A stretch of DNA of 64,000 nt from Saprospiraceae bacterium (lineage in GTDB: Bacteria > Bacteroidota > Bacteroidia > Chitinophagales > Saprospiraceae): assembly GCA_029262995.1 (NCBI GenBank), contig JAJCYH010000015.1:48859-112858 (forward strand). Direction: 5' to 3'. A program made the position numbers and the translations under genes. Below the pieces are notes generated by a model. The model saw only the letters and a program-made list of their open reading frames with translations. It ran no database searches and had not been told where the DNA came from. The number at the start of each line of letters is the position of its first letter. Within the stretch, counting starts at the first letter, position 1. This document shows positions 1-9,800 of the stretch, in pieces.

Positions 1-1
1 T

Positions 2-469
2 TTAAGATATAATGAATACCAACCAAGTGGATATGATAAGGTGATGAATATTAATGATGTTTACAATCAAATTATTCAAAAAGGTGCGAGATTAAATATA
101 GTTGTTGGAGACTGTTGTAATTCTTATATTGGAGTAAAACAAAAGGCTGGTACTAGTATTTTGGCATCGCGATCTTCTGTTAATGCAGATATCAATAAAC
201 TTGAAAAGTTATTTTTAGAGTCTTCTGGAGGCATCATTGCTGCTGGGTGTGATTCGGGAGAATCGTCTTATGGAAACAATCAGGATGGAGGTTTTTATAC
301 AAGTAGTTTTATTTCTGCTTTAAGGGCAGAAACAAGTAGGCTTCATAATGATGATGTACCACGATGGGAGGATGTTTTGGATCATGCTCAAAAGACGGCG
401 GTAAAGAAATCTACTAGCTGTAATAATTGTCCAGCTCAAAATCCAATTTATCAAGAGACAGTAAACTAA
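2..469 (+). CDS. Caspase-like (peptidase C14) protein, C-terminal part
   Basis: The frame is open to the left edge, so the gene starts before the window and only about 155 C-terminal residues are seen. The stretch VVGDCCNSYIG matches the strand and catalytic-cysteine loop of the caspase p20 fold (family C14, D-x-C-x-S type), and the later GGFYTSSFISAL and AAGCDSGE stretches fit the segment that follows it in bacterial metacaspase/caspase-like proteins. The catalytic histidine would lie upstream, outside the window. Such proteins cleave after basic or acidic residues and are often linked to stress or defence signalling, but the target here cannot be told. It lies tail to tail with the sigma-factor gene pair. 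The family call is fairly good; the exact role is unknown. Confidence 0.6.
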   Translation, partial: LRYNEYQPSGYDKVMNINDVYNQIIQKGARLNIVVGDCCNSYIGVKQKAGTSILASRSSVNADINKLEKLFLESSGGIIAAGCDSGESSYGNNQDGGFYTSSFISALRAETSRLHNDDVPRWEDVLDHAQKTAVKKSTSCNNCPAQNPIYQETVN

Positions 470-482
470 AAATGAATTATTG

Positions 483-878
483 TTACAAGCTTCGTTCGTA
501 ATAATTTTTGATCAAAACCAATTGAATAAAAACGGCTAGAATGATTGTCACTACAATCATTGGATTAATACTGTCAAGGAATAACTTAGGAATTTGCAAT
601 TCGTAATGTGGTATCTGTAGGGAATCCAATTGAGATATAATTCCTAAATCAATAGTAGGACAATAGAAAAAATTATATGCAATAAACGCTATAAGCAATA
701 CAGCAACAATAACCCAAGCCCATCTAGGAATAATTACAACAGATGGTTTAGAAGAAATAGATTTCTCTTCTTCAAGTTGATTAAGAACTGAAGAAAGCAT
801 ACCATCAGGAGCGGATTCATATCCTATGGACTTAACCAATTCTTTAAAAGCATTTTCTTGTTGATCTGTTATCATCAC
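483..878 (-). CDS. Small membrane protein paired with ECF sigma factor
   Basis: This is a 131-residue protein with a soluble N-terminal part of about 45 residues, a strong membrane segment near residues 50-68 (WAWVIVAVLLIAF) and a second one near 107-125. It begins 10 bp after the stop of the upstream ECF sigma gene and is surely co-transcribed with it. Small membrane proteins in this place often act as anti-sigma factors or as membrane anchors of the sigma circuit. I see no zinc-binding ZAS motif (HxxxCxxC), so an anti-sigma role is only inferred from position. No family is recognised with certainty. Confidence 0.6.
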   Translation of the reverse strand: MMITDQQENAFKELVKSIGYESAPDGMLSSVLNQLEEEKSISSKPSVVIIPRWAWVIVAVLLIAFIAYNFFYCPTIDLGIISQLDSLQIPHYELQIPKLFLDSINPMIVVTIILAVFIQLVLIKNYYERSL

Positions 879-888
879 TTAAATTTTA

Positions 889-1458
889 TTAAATCAAATT
901 TTCTTTGATTGAGCTTGCGCTCAAAATGCCGTGTAACTGTTTTCTACTTCTATGCAATTTAATCTTGATATTGCTTTCAGTCAAGTCAATAATTGCACTT
1001 ATTTCCTTAATGGGCAGTTCTTCAAAATAATAGGCCATAATTAAAAAGCGATCTGATTCTTGTAATTGATGTATTGCATCAATGAGGACTTTTTTCTTTT
1101 CGATTTTTTCAAGCGTTTTTAGAGCGTTTGAAGTTTCTACCCAGTGTTCACGTTCGTTAACCAAAGCTTCCATGTGTTCAGAACTTCGTTTTAGTTTGCG
1201 CAATTTATTAATGCTTTCATTATAGCCTATCCTGTAGACCCAAGCACCGAAAGGAGAGTGATTTTGATATTGAGAAATGTTTTTAAACATTTTTATCAGA
1301 ATATCTTGACAAAGATCCTGAGCGTCAGCATTGTTTTTAAGCATCCTTCTACAAAGGGTATAAATGGTATCCTGGTATTTGGAAGCCAATAGTCCAAATG
1401 CCTTGACATCTCCCTTTTGGGATGCTAATATCCATTTTGTTTCTTGATCAGATTGCAT
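889..1458 (-). CDS. RNA polymerase ECF-type sigma-70 factor
   Basis: A 189-residue sigma-70 family protein of the ECF group. Region 2 is visible at about residues 20-90, with DAQDLCQDILIKMFKNI as the core-binding and -10-reading helices and YRIGYNESINKLRK following. Region 4 is at about 125-180, with the helix-turn-helix PIKEISAIIDLTESNIKIK. It directs RNA polymerase to a small set of promoters, probably including its own. It is followed after 10 bp by a small membrane protein that may control it. A DUF6249 protein is divergently transcribed upstream, an arrangement common in Bacteroidota. The start is an ATG with no better candidate upstream. Confidence 0.9.
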   Translation of the reverse strand: MQSDQETKWILASQKGDVKAFGLLASKYQDTIYTLCRRMLKNNADAQDLCQDILIKMFKNISQYQNHSPFGAWVYRIGYNESINKLRKLKRSSEHMEALVNEREHWVETSNALKTLEKIEKKKVLIDAIHQLQESDRFLIMAYYFEELPIKEISAIIDLTESNIKIKLHRSRKQLHGILSASSIKENLI

Positions 1459-1606
1459 AAGCTATACTCATGACAATTTAGGAATTCAAATGGTTACATT
1501 TTTATAATATTTTTAAAATTATCAATGAATTTGTAACCGGGGTTCTCTCAATATTGTCAATCCAATGTATTAAAAAACTTATTTATTAAAATTTAAATCA
1601 AATACA

Positions 1607-1975
1607 ATGGAAGAAGCAATGGTGTTTTTACTCTTTTTGGTGACTTTTTTTGGAATTGTGTATCTTTTTTTCAGTACACGCCATAAGGAACGTATGGCCC
1701 TTATTGAAAAAGGTGTAAGTGCAGATTTATTTGTTTCATCAAAAAGGAAAAGTGCAATTCCTCTATATGCGGTACTGCTTATCAATTTGGGTGTTCTTGG
1801 AATAGGCGTAGGTTTGGGTATATTGATAGGGCAGCTGTTACACTTAACAGGTATAGATGATGATATCACAATGCCAAGCTCAATATTCATATGCTTGGGT
1901 ATTGCTCTTTTGACGGGATTTGTTCTTACGAGAAGAGTAGACCAGAGGTACAGAGAAGAGCAACAAGAAATATAA
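1607..1975 (+). CDS. DUF6249 domain-containing membrane protein
   Basis: A 122-residue protein with three predicted membrane segments: one at the N-terminus (VFLLFLVTFFGIVYLFF), one near 50-72 and one near 90-110. Between the first two is a conserved soluble stretch, RHKERMALIEKG, typical of the DUF6249 family, which often lies beside ECF sigma genes in Bacteroidota. Its function is unknown. It is divergent from the sigma gene, with about 150 bp between them that must hold both promoters. A clear hairpin terminator follows the stop. Confidence 0.75.
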   Translation: MEEAMVFLLFLVTFFGIVYLFFSTRHKERMALIEKGVSADLFVSSKRKSAIPLYAVLLINLGVLGIGVGLGILIGQLLHLTGIDDDITMPSSIFICLGIALLTGFVLTRRVDQRYREEQQEI

Positions 1976-2001
1976 TTATTACATCAAAAAATAAAATCTG
2001 A

Positions 2002-2029
2002 AAAAAGCTGGGAGTCATCCCGGCTTTTT
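2002..2029 (+). terminator. Rho-independent terminator after the DUF6249 gene
   Basis: A-rich left arm followed by GCTGGGA, loop GTCA, TCCCGGC and a run of five T. The stem has one G-T pair and is otherwise perfect. It lies 27 bp after the stop at 1975 and ends transcription on the plus strand. Confidence 0.8.
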
Positions 2030-2138
2030 AATTTCTTTCTTTTATGGTTGATTTCTTTCCAAAAATTGTAGTAGTAATTCTGTCTATCAAATTTTTATCT
2101 CCTTTCTGATTTTCATTGGCTTGTTTTCTTTCTTCCAT
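2028..2138 (-). CDS. Possible small protein (36 aa), hypothetical
   Basis: A short open frame from an ATG (MEERKQ...) to a TAA that overlaps the T-run of the plus-strand terminator. The frame remains open upstream for another 26 codons, almost to the end of the GH16 gene, without another ATG. The peptide is rich in Lys, Glu and Asn, and codon use looks like that of neighbours. There is no homology I can recognise. It may be a small gene, the tail of a decayed one, or chance. Confidence 0.2.
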   Translation of the reverse strand: MEERKQANENQKGDKNLIDRITTTIFGKKSTIKERN

Positions 2139-2193
2139 GACTCGACTCAATTCCTTTAGCAATCCAGGTCTTTTCTGAATCAAGGGTTTTAGG

Positions 2194-3372
2194 TTATTGA
2201 AATACCCTAATGTAATCTATAATTAAGTTTTTTGGAAAAGAGGTAGTTGGATCTGGACTTCCGGGCCAATTTCCTCCAACTGCAACATTTGCAATAAAAA
2301 AGAACGGTTCGTCAAAAGGGTAAGGATTAGCCTGACTTAAATTGCTTTTAAGAATTGTATGATATAAATTATCATCTACGAAGAATTGTAGTTTCTCCTC
2401 ATCCCATTCCAATGAATAAACATGGAAGGCATCTGAGAACTCTTGGTTTCCAAGCAATTTATAAGAGCCACTATTTTGAATTCTATTGCCATTCGGACCT
2501 GAGTAATGGATTGTACCATGGTTTGTATTAGCTAAGCTTCCAACTTGTTCAAGTATATCTATTTCTCCACATTTTGGCCAGGAAATCTGTCTGATATTTT
2601 CACCTAGTAGCCATACGGCAGGCCAAATTCCCTGATCGCCTGGAACTACTGCTCTGACATCTATTCGGCCATAAGTAAATTCAAATTTATTTTCTGTTAT
2701 AAGCCTGGAAGAGGTATATTGAAATCCACCAAAAGGTTCTTTTCGTGCCTGTATAACCAAATTGCCTTCAAGCAATTGGGTGTTATCCTTACGGTAATAT
2801 TGTAGTTCATTATTTCCCCAGCCTGATTGACCATTACCTATTTCATAGATCCAAACGGATTCGTCTAGAAATTCTTCTTCAAATTCCTGACTCCAAACAA
2901 GTTGTTTGCCAGGATAACTTGAAGAACTCATATATCCTGTAGTAGGAATTTCGATATCTGTATTTATATCATCGTTTTCAATGGTAATGGCAACTTTGGG
3001 TTCAGAGATTTGTGCATTGGTAACATCTTTGATTACAACAAAAAATGATTCTTCTTCTTCAAAAATGGTATCACCAATTATTTTTAATGGAATGCTGGTT
3101 TGTATATCTCCGGGTTCAAAAATTATTGCGGTGTCAATAGTACTTTTATAATCTTCACCAGAGATGGCAGTATTATCTTCAGTTGATACAATTACCTGAA
3201 CTGTCTTGCTGCTTAGTTTACTCAAACGGAGACTAACGAAAACATTTTTTTCATCATTACCCTCTAAAACGGTTAATTGATCAACAGAAAGAAGTGGGAA
3301 TTCTGCATTTGTTACAGTTTCTTTTCCACAAGCAAAAAGTGCAATGATATAAGAGAAGATAATGTACCTCAT
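2194..3372 (-). CDS. GH16 beta-glucanase (laminarinase-type) lipoprotein with Calx-beta domain
   Basis: A 392-residue secreted lipoprotein. The signal peptide ends in a lipobox-like FACG at residues 13-16. Residues about 30-135 form a Calx-beta-like domain (DNTAISGEDY..., IFEEEESFFVVI). The rest is a GH16 jelly-roll domain with the catalytic signature EIDILE: Glu270 nucleophile, Asp272 helper, Glu275 acid/base. Other GH16 stretches are WGNNELQYY and GIWPAVWLLG. The enzyme would cut beta-1,3 or mixed-linked beta-glucan at the cell surface. It is the last gene of the glycan locus and is separated from the gene before it by a strong hairpin, so it may have its own promoter or be expressed less strongly. 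The family call is certain; laminarin as substrate is inferred from the gene set. Confidence 0.9.
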   Translation of the reverse strand: MRYIIFSYIIALFACGKETVTNAEFPLLSVDQLTVLEGNDEKNVFVSLRLSKLSSKTVQVIVSTEDNTAISGEDYKSTIDTAIIFEPGDIQTSIPLKIIGDTIFEEEESFFVVIKDVTNAQISEPKVAITIENDDINTDIEIPTTGYMSSSSYPGKQLVWSQEFEEEFLDESVWIYEIGNGQSGWGNNELQYYRKDNTQLLEGNLVIQARKEPFGGFQYTSSRLITENKFEFTYGRIDVRAVVPGDQGIWPAVWLLGENIRQISWPKCGEIDILEQVGSLANTNHGTIHYSGPNGNRIQNSGSYKLLGNQEFSDAFHVYSLEWDEEKLQFFVDDNLYHTILKSNLSQANPYPFDEPFFFIANVAVGGNWPGSPDPTTSFPKNLIIDYIRVFQ

Positions 3373-3396
3373 GAAGTTAATATATTTGTTCTATAA

Positions 3397-3434
3397 ACAA
3401 AAATAGGTGTACTAACTAGTACACCTATTTTTGT
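3397..3434 (-). terminator. Perfect 17-bp hairpin between the PKD gene and the GH16 gene
   Basis: Two 17-base arms (ACAAAAATAGGTGTACT and its complement) flank a 4-base loop. On the minus strand the second arm ends in a T-run, the form of an intrinsic terminator. It sits directly after the PKD lipoprotein gene, so it probably ends or weakens the susCD operon transcript before the GH16 gene. The A/T ends make it work on either strand. Confidence 0.8.
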
Positions 3435-3442
3435 AATAAAGT

Positions 3443-5176
3443 TTATTTAAGATTTTCAATTGTAATTGTCCAGTAACAACATCCGTCACCTACGTAGTCA
3501 ATTGCAAGCGTTACCACTTCTCTTTCATTTGTAGAAACATAGCCAATAACATCGTAAGTAATTTCACTTACTGGCATTCCGCTACCATCATTAGGTAATT
3601 CACCACCATTATATGGTTTGTTGAATCCAATATAAGCTCCTGTTCCCATTACTCGTACTTTGGATACTCCATTCTCTTCAAAAACGTCAAAGGCATGAGT
3701 TCCAGATCCAAAAGCATTAAAAGGAGCAGAAAGTGCTGAATCGTCTGTGCACATAAATGCACCTCCCATATAATCTTCTGCCCATACTTGACCTTTTGAA
3801 TCAAAGACCATGGAGCCATCGTTACTGAAAATAAACTCATCATCCATTTGACAAGCTCTCTCAATTACTCCAGCAGCATCTAATCCTCCCCACCAGTCAC
3901 CAGCTCCTGGACCAGGGCCTACTTTGTAGGATCCTTCACCTGCTAATCTCCATACTTTACCGGCATCATTCGACATAACATCAGCAGTAAAAGAAGCATC
4001 ACTTACAGACACTTTTTTTGTAATAAAGTCGGATTGTCCCATGTTATCCATTGCTGTCAATGTAACATCATAATCACCTGATGCTCCATAAGTGTAAGTA
4101 GGATTTGCTTCTGAAGACATACCTCCATCACCAAAGTCCCAAGAATAACTTGTTGCATTTGCCGATTGGTTGGTAAAGCTAGCTTCTAATCCACTTGAAG
4201 ATACAGTAAATGCAGCCCTAGGTTGAGCAATTAATTCTGGAAGATCATTTGGATCTTCATAACTAACTAAATAGAAATTCCAAACGAAGCCATCACCAAC
4301 AATTGCTAAAGACAATGTATCAGCAATGTCTCCTTCCGCTAAGTTAAAAACAGAATAAGTCTTTGAACCTATAGGTATATTGTTGTCTCCATCGGCAGTC
4401 TTATTAGCAAGACCTATGTACGCACCCATACCATTCAAGGTTAAGGAATTGGTCACATTATCAAAATCATATGTATAATCTCCTCCAGAGCCAAAAGCAC
4501 TTCTGTCTGAATTGTCTCCCCAGATATCAGACTCTGATTCATCATGACATGATTCAGCATCTACACCATCAATAATCCATCCTCCATTGGCAACAAGGTC
4601 AACAAAGAGTGTTCCTCCTGAATTAAATTCGAATGTACCATCTCTATGAAAAGTGTATTGATCATCCAAGATACATGGTCTATCAGAATGAGGTGTAACT
4701 CCACCAAAAGACCACCACGCATTGTCATTGATATTTGGTCCAATACCTAAAGAAATGTTTTCTCTATTGAGGTACCATATTTTACTGTCACTACCAGCAA
4801 GTAATGTTAGTAACGCATTTGGATCAGTGATATTAATTGTTTCCGTTCGAGTAGCACTTTCTCCAGTAGAATTAGAAGCAGTTAATGTAACCATAAAAGT
4901 GCCAGCGCCTGAATAAGTGTGCGTTGGGTCTTTTTCTACTGAAGAATTGCCATCTCCAAAATTCCAAGAATAGCTGGTAGCATTCTGTGAGAAATTTGTG
5001 AAGCTTACTTCAAAAAAGTTACTTTGGTTTACTTCAAATTGAAAACTAGCGACAGGATCAGTACCTCCGGTCATAGGGTCTTCGTCCTTACTGCACCCTA
5101 TGATGATAACCATTAGAGTCAAGGCTATAAGTTGCCAACTAATTTTTTTAAACGATATGAATTTATTCTTTTTCAT
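3443..5176 (-). CDS. Surface glycan-binding lipoprotein with two PKD domains
   Basis: A 577-residue lipoprotein (signal ending IIIGC at about residue 28). It is built of two similar halves. Each starts with a PKD domain (YSWNFGDG near 68-75, YSWDFGDG near 345-352) and continues with a module of about 170 residues marked by K-[IV]-W-x-L, GxGP, WW, R-x-C-x-x-DD and F-x-DG. The second module pattern is not one I can name. The gene lies directly after susD in the operon, where Bacteroidota usually encode a surface glycan-binding protein, and PKD proteins of this kind occur in flavobacterial laminarin loci. It has no catalytic signature. Its role in holding beta-glucan at the surface is an inference from position and architecture. 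Confidence 0.75.
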   Translation of the reverse strand: MKKNKFISFKKISWQLIALTLMVIIIGCSKDEDPMTGGTDPVASFQFEVNQSNFFEVSFTNFSQNATSYSWNFGDGNSSVEKDPTHTYSGAGTFMVTLTASNSTGESATRTETINITDPNALLTLLAGSDSKIWYLNRENISLGIGPNINDNAWWSFGGVTPHSDRPCILDDQYTFHRDGTFEFNSGGTLFVDLVANGGWIIDGVDAESCHDESESDIWGDNSDRSAFGSGGDYTYDFDNVTNSLTLNGMGAYIGLANKTADGDNNIPIGSKTYSVFNLAEGDIADTLSLAIVGDGFVWNFYLVSYEDPNDLPELIAQPRAAFTVSSSGLEASFTNQSANATSYSWDFGDGGMSSEANPTYTYGASGDYDVTLTAMDNMGQSDFITKKVSVSDASFTADVMSNDAGKVWRLAGEGSYKVGPGPGAGDWWGGLDAAGVIERACQMDDEFIFSNDGSMVFDSKGQVWAEDYMGGAFMCTDDSALSAPFNAFGSGTHAFDVFEENGVSKVRVMGTGAYIGFNKPYNGGELPNDGSGMPVSEITYDVIGYVSTNEREVVTLAIDYVGDGCCYWTITIENLK

Positions 5177-5215
5177 AATTAACTTGTGTTTTATATATTT
5201 ATTAATAAAATTCCT

Positions 5216-6838
5216 TTAATTAAATAGACTGTCATCTGGATATGTGGTAAGCTCATTGGCTACAGACGTTTCCTCTAGTGAAATAGGAAGCCATAAGTGA
5301 TCTTTTGAAAAATTCCCAGATCTCAAAGGATCATTTTTAAATAGATCACTAGTAGCCCTACCAGATCTAACCAAATCAAACCATCGATCACCTTCCATAG
5401 CAAATTCGGCTCTTCTTTCATACCAGATTACTTCCAATAGTGTCCAAGCTTCATCAGCCATAAGTTCCGAAGCTGTTCTGTAATTGCCTTCATTATCACC
5501 AGGTCCAGCGGCTCTTTCACGCACTTTATTTATTAAATCTATAGCTTCTGAATCTGAACCAGAACCTCTATGTAATGTTTCTGCCAACATTAATAAAACA
5601 TTTGCATAACGTATAGAGTATATGTTGGCATCTTTTGTTAAATTAGGATCGCCACCATTTATATTATTTCCTTCATAGAGTTTATAATTCGAAAATTTCT
5701 CTTGCCAAAACCCTGTAAAGTCTAATGGATTACTTTGTGTTACATCTATAACAATATTGCATCCTGATGCCCCAGCTTCCATGACCTCTTGCTCTAATTC
5801 AGCTACAGATTGAATGGCAATATCTCTTCTAAATTGATCATCCTCTAAGAAAAAATCATTTAGCTCTTTAGTAGGCAACATAAAACCCCATCCTGCTTGA
5901 TAATCTGGATGTTCATCACATAATCCTCTAATTCCACATAGCTGAACAATACCGTTTCCTTCGATACCTTCAAACCAACCCCAGTCACTTGGAAAGAGAT
6001 TTGTTTTTTGAATTTCAAAAACCGACTCACGTGGATTTTTATTGCCAAAGTCGTAAAGAGACTCAAGGTCATCTTCAAGTTGATAAACACCAGAGTTAAC
6101 CACTTCTCTTAATTGGCTTGCTGCTTTATCAAATAAGGCTGTATCGTCATTTTTTAGATCTGCCCAATACATATATGCCTTACCTAGTAATGCTTGAGCT
6201 GCCCCTTTATTTGCTCTGCCTGTTTCACTTGAAGAAAGTGAAATGGGTAAAACATCAATGGCATCTAAAAGATCACTTTCTATTGACTCGAACACTTCAC
6301 TCATTGTATTCCTTCTTAGCTTAACATCTTCGGGACTGAGAATGTCAGTTACTACAGGAATTGGTCCAAAATGCTTGAATAATTCAAAGTGATAATATGC
6401 TCTTAGAAATTTAGCTTCCGCTTGATACCTTATGACTAAAGCCGTAGTGATCTCTGGTTTGTGTATTACCAGATTAGCTCTAAATATTCCTATATAGAAC
6501 CTTCTGTACATGGGCTGTAATACTGAATTAGTATTGGTATTCCTAAAATCATCAAATTCCTGCCAACCGGGTTGATCGTTGTCTGAAGGATCTCCTCCAG
6601 CATTGGCATTATCTGATCTTATTTCATTAAACATGACTTCAGATATCCAATTTCCAAATGCCATTGTCCATCCAATTGGGTCGTAAGCTGCTACCAAAGC
6701 TGAATAAACTTGGTCCTCTGTCTGATAAAAATTTTCTGATAAAAATTCGTTAACAGGTTCAACATTTAAGTTATCCTCGGAGCAGGAGAGCGGCATAATT
6801 AGAACCGATGCGAGTATTATATATTTTATATTTTTCAT
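5216..6838 (-). CDS. susD: SusD/RagB family nutrient-binding outer-membrane lipoprotein
   Basis: A 540-residue lipoprotein with signal peptide ending MPLSC at about residue 19. The TPR-like helical fold of SusD is visible in stretches such as YHFELFKHFGPIPVV near 150, GKAYMYWADL near 220, and a C-terminal YERRAEFAMEGDRWFDLVR near 475, which is the classic SusD C-terminal motif. It would form the lid over the SusC barrel and bind oligosaccharide. It starts 10 bp after susC and precedes the PKD protein by 39 bp, all one operon. Length is normal for the family. Confidence 0.93.
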   Translation of the reverse strand: MKNIKYIILASVLIMPLSCSEDNLNVEPVNEFLSENFYQTEDQVYSALVAAYDPIGWTMAFGNWISEVMFNEIRSDNANAGGDPSDNDQPGWQEFDDFRNTNTNSVLQPMYRRFYIGIFRANLVIHKPEITTALVIRYQAEAKFLRAYYHFELFKHFGPIPVVTDILSPEDVKLRRNTMSEVFESIESDLLDAIDVLPISLSSSETGRANKGAAQALLGKAYMYWADLKNDDTALFDKAASQLREVVNSGVYQLEDDLESLYDFGNKNPRESVFEIQKTNLFPSDWGWFEGIEGNGIVQLCGIRGLCDEHPDYQAGWGFMLPTKELNDFFLEDDQFRRDIAIQSVAELEQEVMEAGASGCNIVIDVTQSNPLDFTGFWQEKFSNYKLYEGNNINGGDPNLTKDANIYSIRYANVLLMLAETLHRGSGSDSEAIDLINKVRERAAGPGDNEGNYRTASELMADEAWTLLEVIWYERRAEFAMEGDRWFDLVRSGRATSDLFKNDPLRSGNFSKDHLWLPISLEETSVANELTTYPDDSLFN

Positions 6839-6848
6839 AATTCTTTAA

Positions 6849-9800
6849 TTACATAGTTACTTTTAAACCAAAACCAATTGTCTTATTGCTAGGATAAAAT
6901 CCTTTATCTATTCCTGTATCAAGAATCCAATTCCCAGACCCTATCTCAGGATCAAAGCCATTATAATTGGTTACAGTAAATAGATTATTACCAGATAAAT
7001 AAACCCTTAGACCCGTTAGGTTTATTTTATCTAATAGACGATCAGGAAGGTTATATCCGATTTGTAGGTTTCTCAATCTTAAAAAAGTTCCGTCCTCAAC
7101 ATAAAAATCAGAAGGCCTCTGGTTGTTGTTAGGATCATTAGATACCAATCGAGGAATTTCATTTCCAGGATTTTCTGGTGTCCATCTGTCAAGCCAAAAT
7201 CTTTGATAGTTGGAATAGGTTATATCCGATCTTTCATAAGCTCTAAATATATCGTGACCAATCTGGGTAGAAAAAACAGCACTAAAGTCAAATCCCTTGT
7301 AATCAAATCCTAAGCTTAAGCCTATGATATGATCAGGCCAAGGATTTCCTATGTTAGTGATATCATCAGAATTAATTTGACCATCACCATTCGCATCTAC
7401 AAATCTTAAATCTCCTGCATCTGCTTTTGGTTGATATACATCTCCTTCATTATTGATATATGAAAAGACTTCCTCTTTAGACTGGAAAATTCCATCGGTT
7501 TGATAACCTACAAAATGAGCTACAGGAAATCCTTCGGTCATTCTCGTAATAGAAGTATTTCTTACAGGCCAACTCCATCCATTTATAAACCCCGAATCAC
7601 CAGCTACACTTACAACAGTATTTTTGAATGTCGTGTAATTTATTGAGCTTCTAAATCGAAAATCTCCAATTGAATGTTTAAAAGTTAATCCAAGTTCAAT
7701 TCCTTTGTTTTCTATTTCACCCAAGTTGCTAATTGGGTTATTTGTTGCCCCTATATAGCCAGGTATCACCTGAGCCATCAATAGATCTTTTGTATTTTTC
7801 TTATAAACATCTAACTCACCTGTCAATTTATCATTCCACAACCTGAATTCAACACCCAAGTCAATCTGCACACTTTCTTCCCAACGTATATTTGGATTAG
7901 GCGGAGTCGCCAAGGAAGCTCCTGTATTCAAAGTCTGTTCTTGACCAAAAGGATATGTGAAAACATTTTCAATAGTAGAAGCAAATGCTAAAGGTTGAAT
8001 ACGGTCATTTCCATTTACGCCCCAGCTAGCTCTTAATTTTAAAAAACTTACTGAACCGAGGTTAAAGAAATCTTCATCAGACATGACCCATCCTACGGAG
8101 AAAGAAGGGAAGATTCCAAATCTATTGGCTTGTCCAAAATTGGAAGATCCGTCTCTTCTTAGTGTGGCAGTGAAAAGATACTTACTGTCATAATTATAAA
8201 GCAAACGGCCATAGTAGCTTATTAATTTATAATCTACACCGATACTTCCAAAAGCAAGATCTGTGGAATCCTGACCTGCATCAATATTTTGCCAGTTATC
8301 ATTAAACTTAACTTCATCTGGAATAAAAGAACTGCTTCCTCCGGCTTGCTCAAATTGATTTTCTCTGTATGATGTTCCAAGAACAACATCAAAATTGTGT
8401 TCATCGATCCGTTTAGAATAATTCAAGTAATTCTCAAACTGATAGGTTTGTCCAAATCCAAAGCCTTGTGATACATCATTAGATACGTTCACAAATGCAC
8501 TATGGAATCTGTAATCTGGAGTAAAATTTCTCCATTTCCACCATGAATAATCCATTCCAAAGTCACTATGAAATTTTATTTCGTCAGTGATCTTTATATC
8601 TGCATAAACATTTCCAACTATTTGATCTGAGTGGCCATCATTATCTGATAGGAACAATCTGCTCAATGGATTTATATATTCTTTTTGCACCCAAGCAGAC
8701 TGTTCAAAACCATATTGTTTATTTTCATTAAATACCTCCGTAATAGGATCATAAGCAAAAGCATCTGCTATGACCGTTCCAAAAGCATCATTAATCCCAA
8801 TGCCTTGATTGTCTACTCTGTTTATGTATAAATTCTGGCCTAAGGTGATTAAGCTATTAATCTCTTTATTGCTGTTAATTCGTAAGGCATATCTTTCATA
8901 ACTAGATTTTTCACCACCAATAACACCTTCTTCATCCCAATACTCGAATGACATATAACTGTTATTTGCAGATGCTGTAAGACGGTGGGACTTGATAGAA
9001 CCAGAACCGAAAATCTGATCCATCCAATTCGTATTTGGAGTGACATCTCCTTGATTTGGGAAGCCAAGTGAATTAAGAGCGGATAATTGATTACCATTAG
9101 CAAACTTCTCTCTTGTTATTCCAATATATTCATCAGCTGAAAGCATATTGGGAAGCTGCCATGGCTTTGATGTAGACATATATCCCTCATAGCTTATCTT
9201 ACCAATACCATCACCTCCTTTTTTGGTTGTTATTATTATCACACCATTTGCTGCGCGTGCACCATATATGGCCGCAGATGCTGCATCTTTTAGAACATCG
9301 ATAGATTCAACATCTTCAGGATTGATATTGTCAATACCACTTACCTGCAATCCATCTACTACATAAAGTGGAGTATTATCGCCATTAGTACTTATTCCTC
9401 TTATTAATATGCTTTTGCTGCTTCCTGGTTGACCGGACCCTTCGTTTACAATCAATCCTGAAACTTGCCCCTCCAACGCAGACTGAACATTTTGAACTTG
9501 ATAGCCTTTAATATTCTCTGCAGTCAATTTTGATATGGATCCTGTAGATACTCTTTTCTTTTGAATGCCATACCCAACGACTACTATTTCATCCAATTGC
9601 GTTGATTCCTCATAGAGTACAATTGAGAGGTCAGTCTGACCATTTAAGGCAATGGTGACTGATGTATAGCCTATTGATGAAATGATTAAGGTATCAGTAT
9701 AAGATGGCATGACCAGTTCAAAACTTCCATCAATCGAACTAATTGTTCCGACGAATACTTCGCCAGGAATTTGTTTTGCATATACATTAGCACCGATCAC

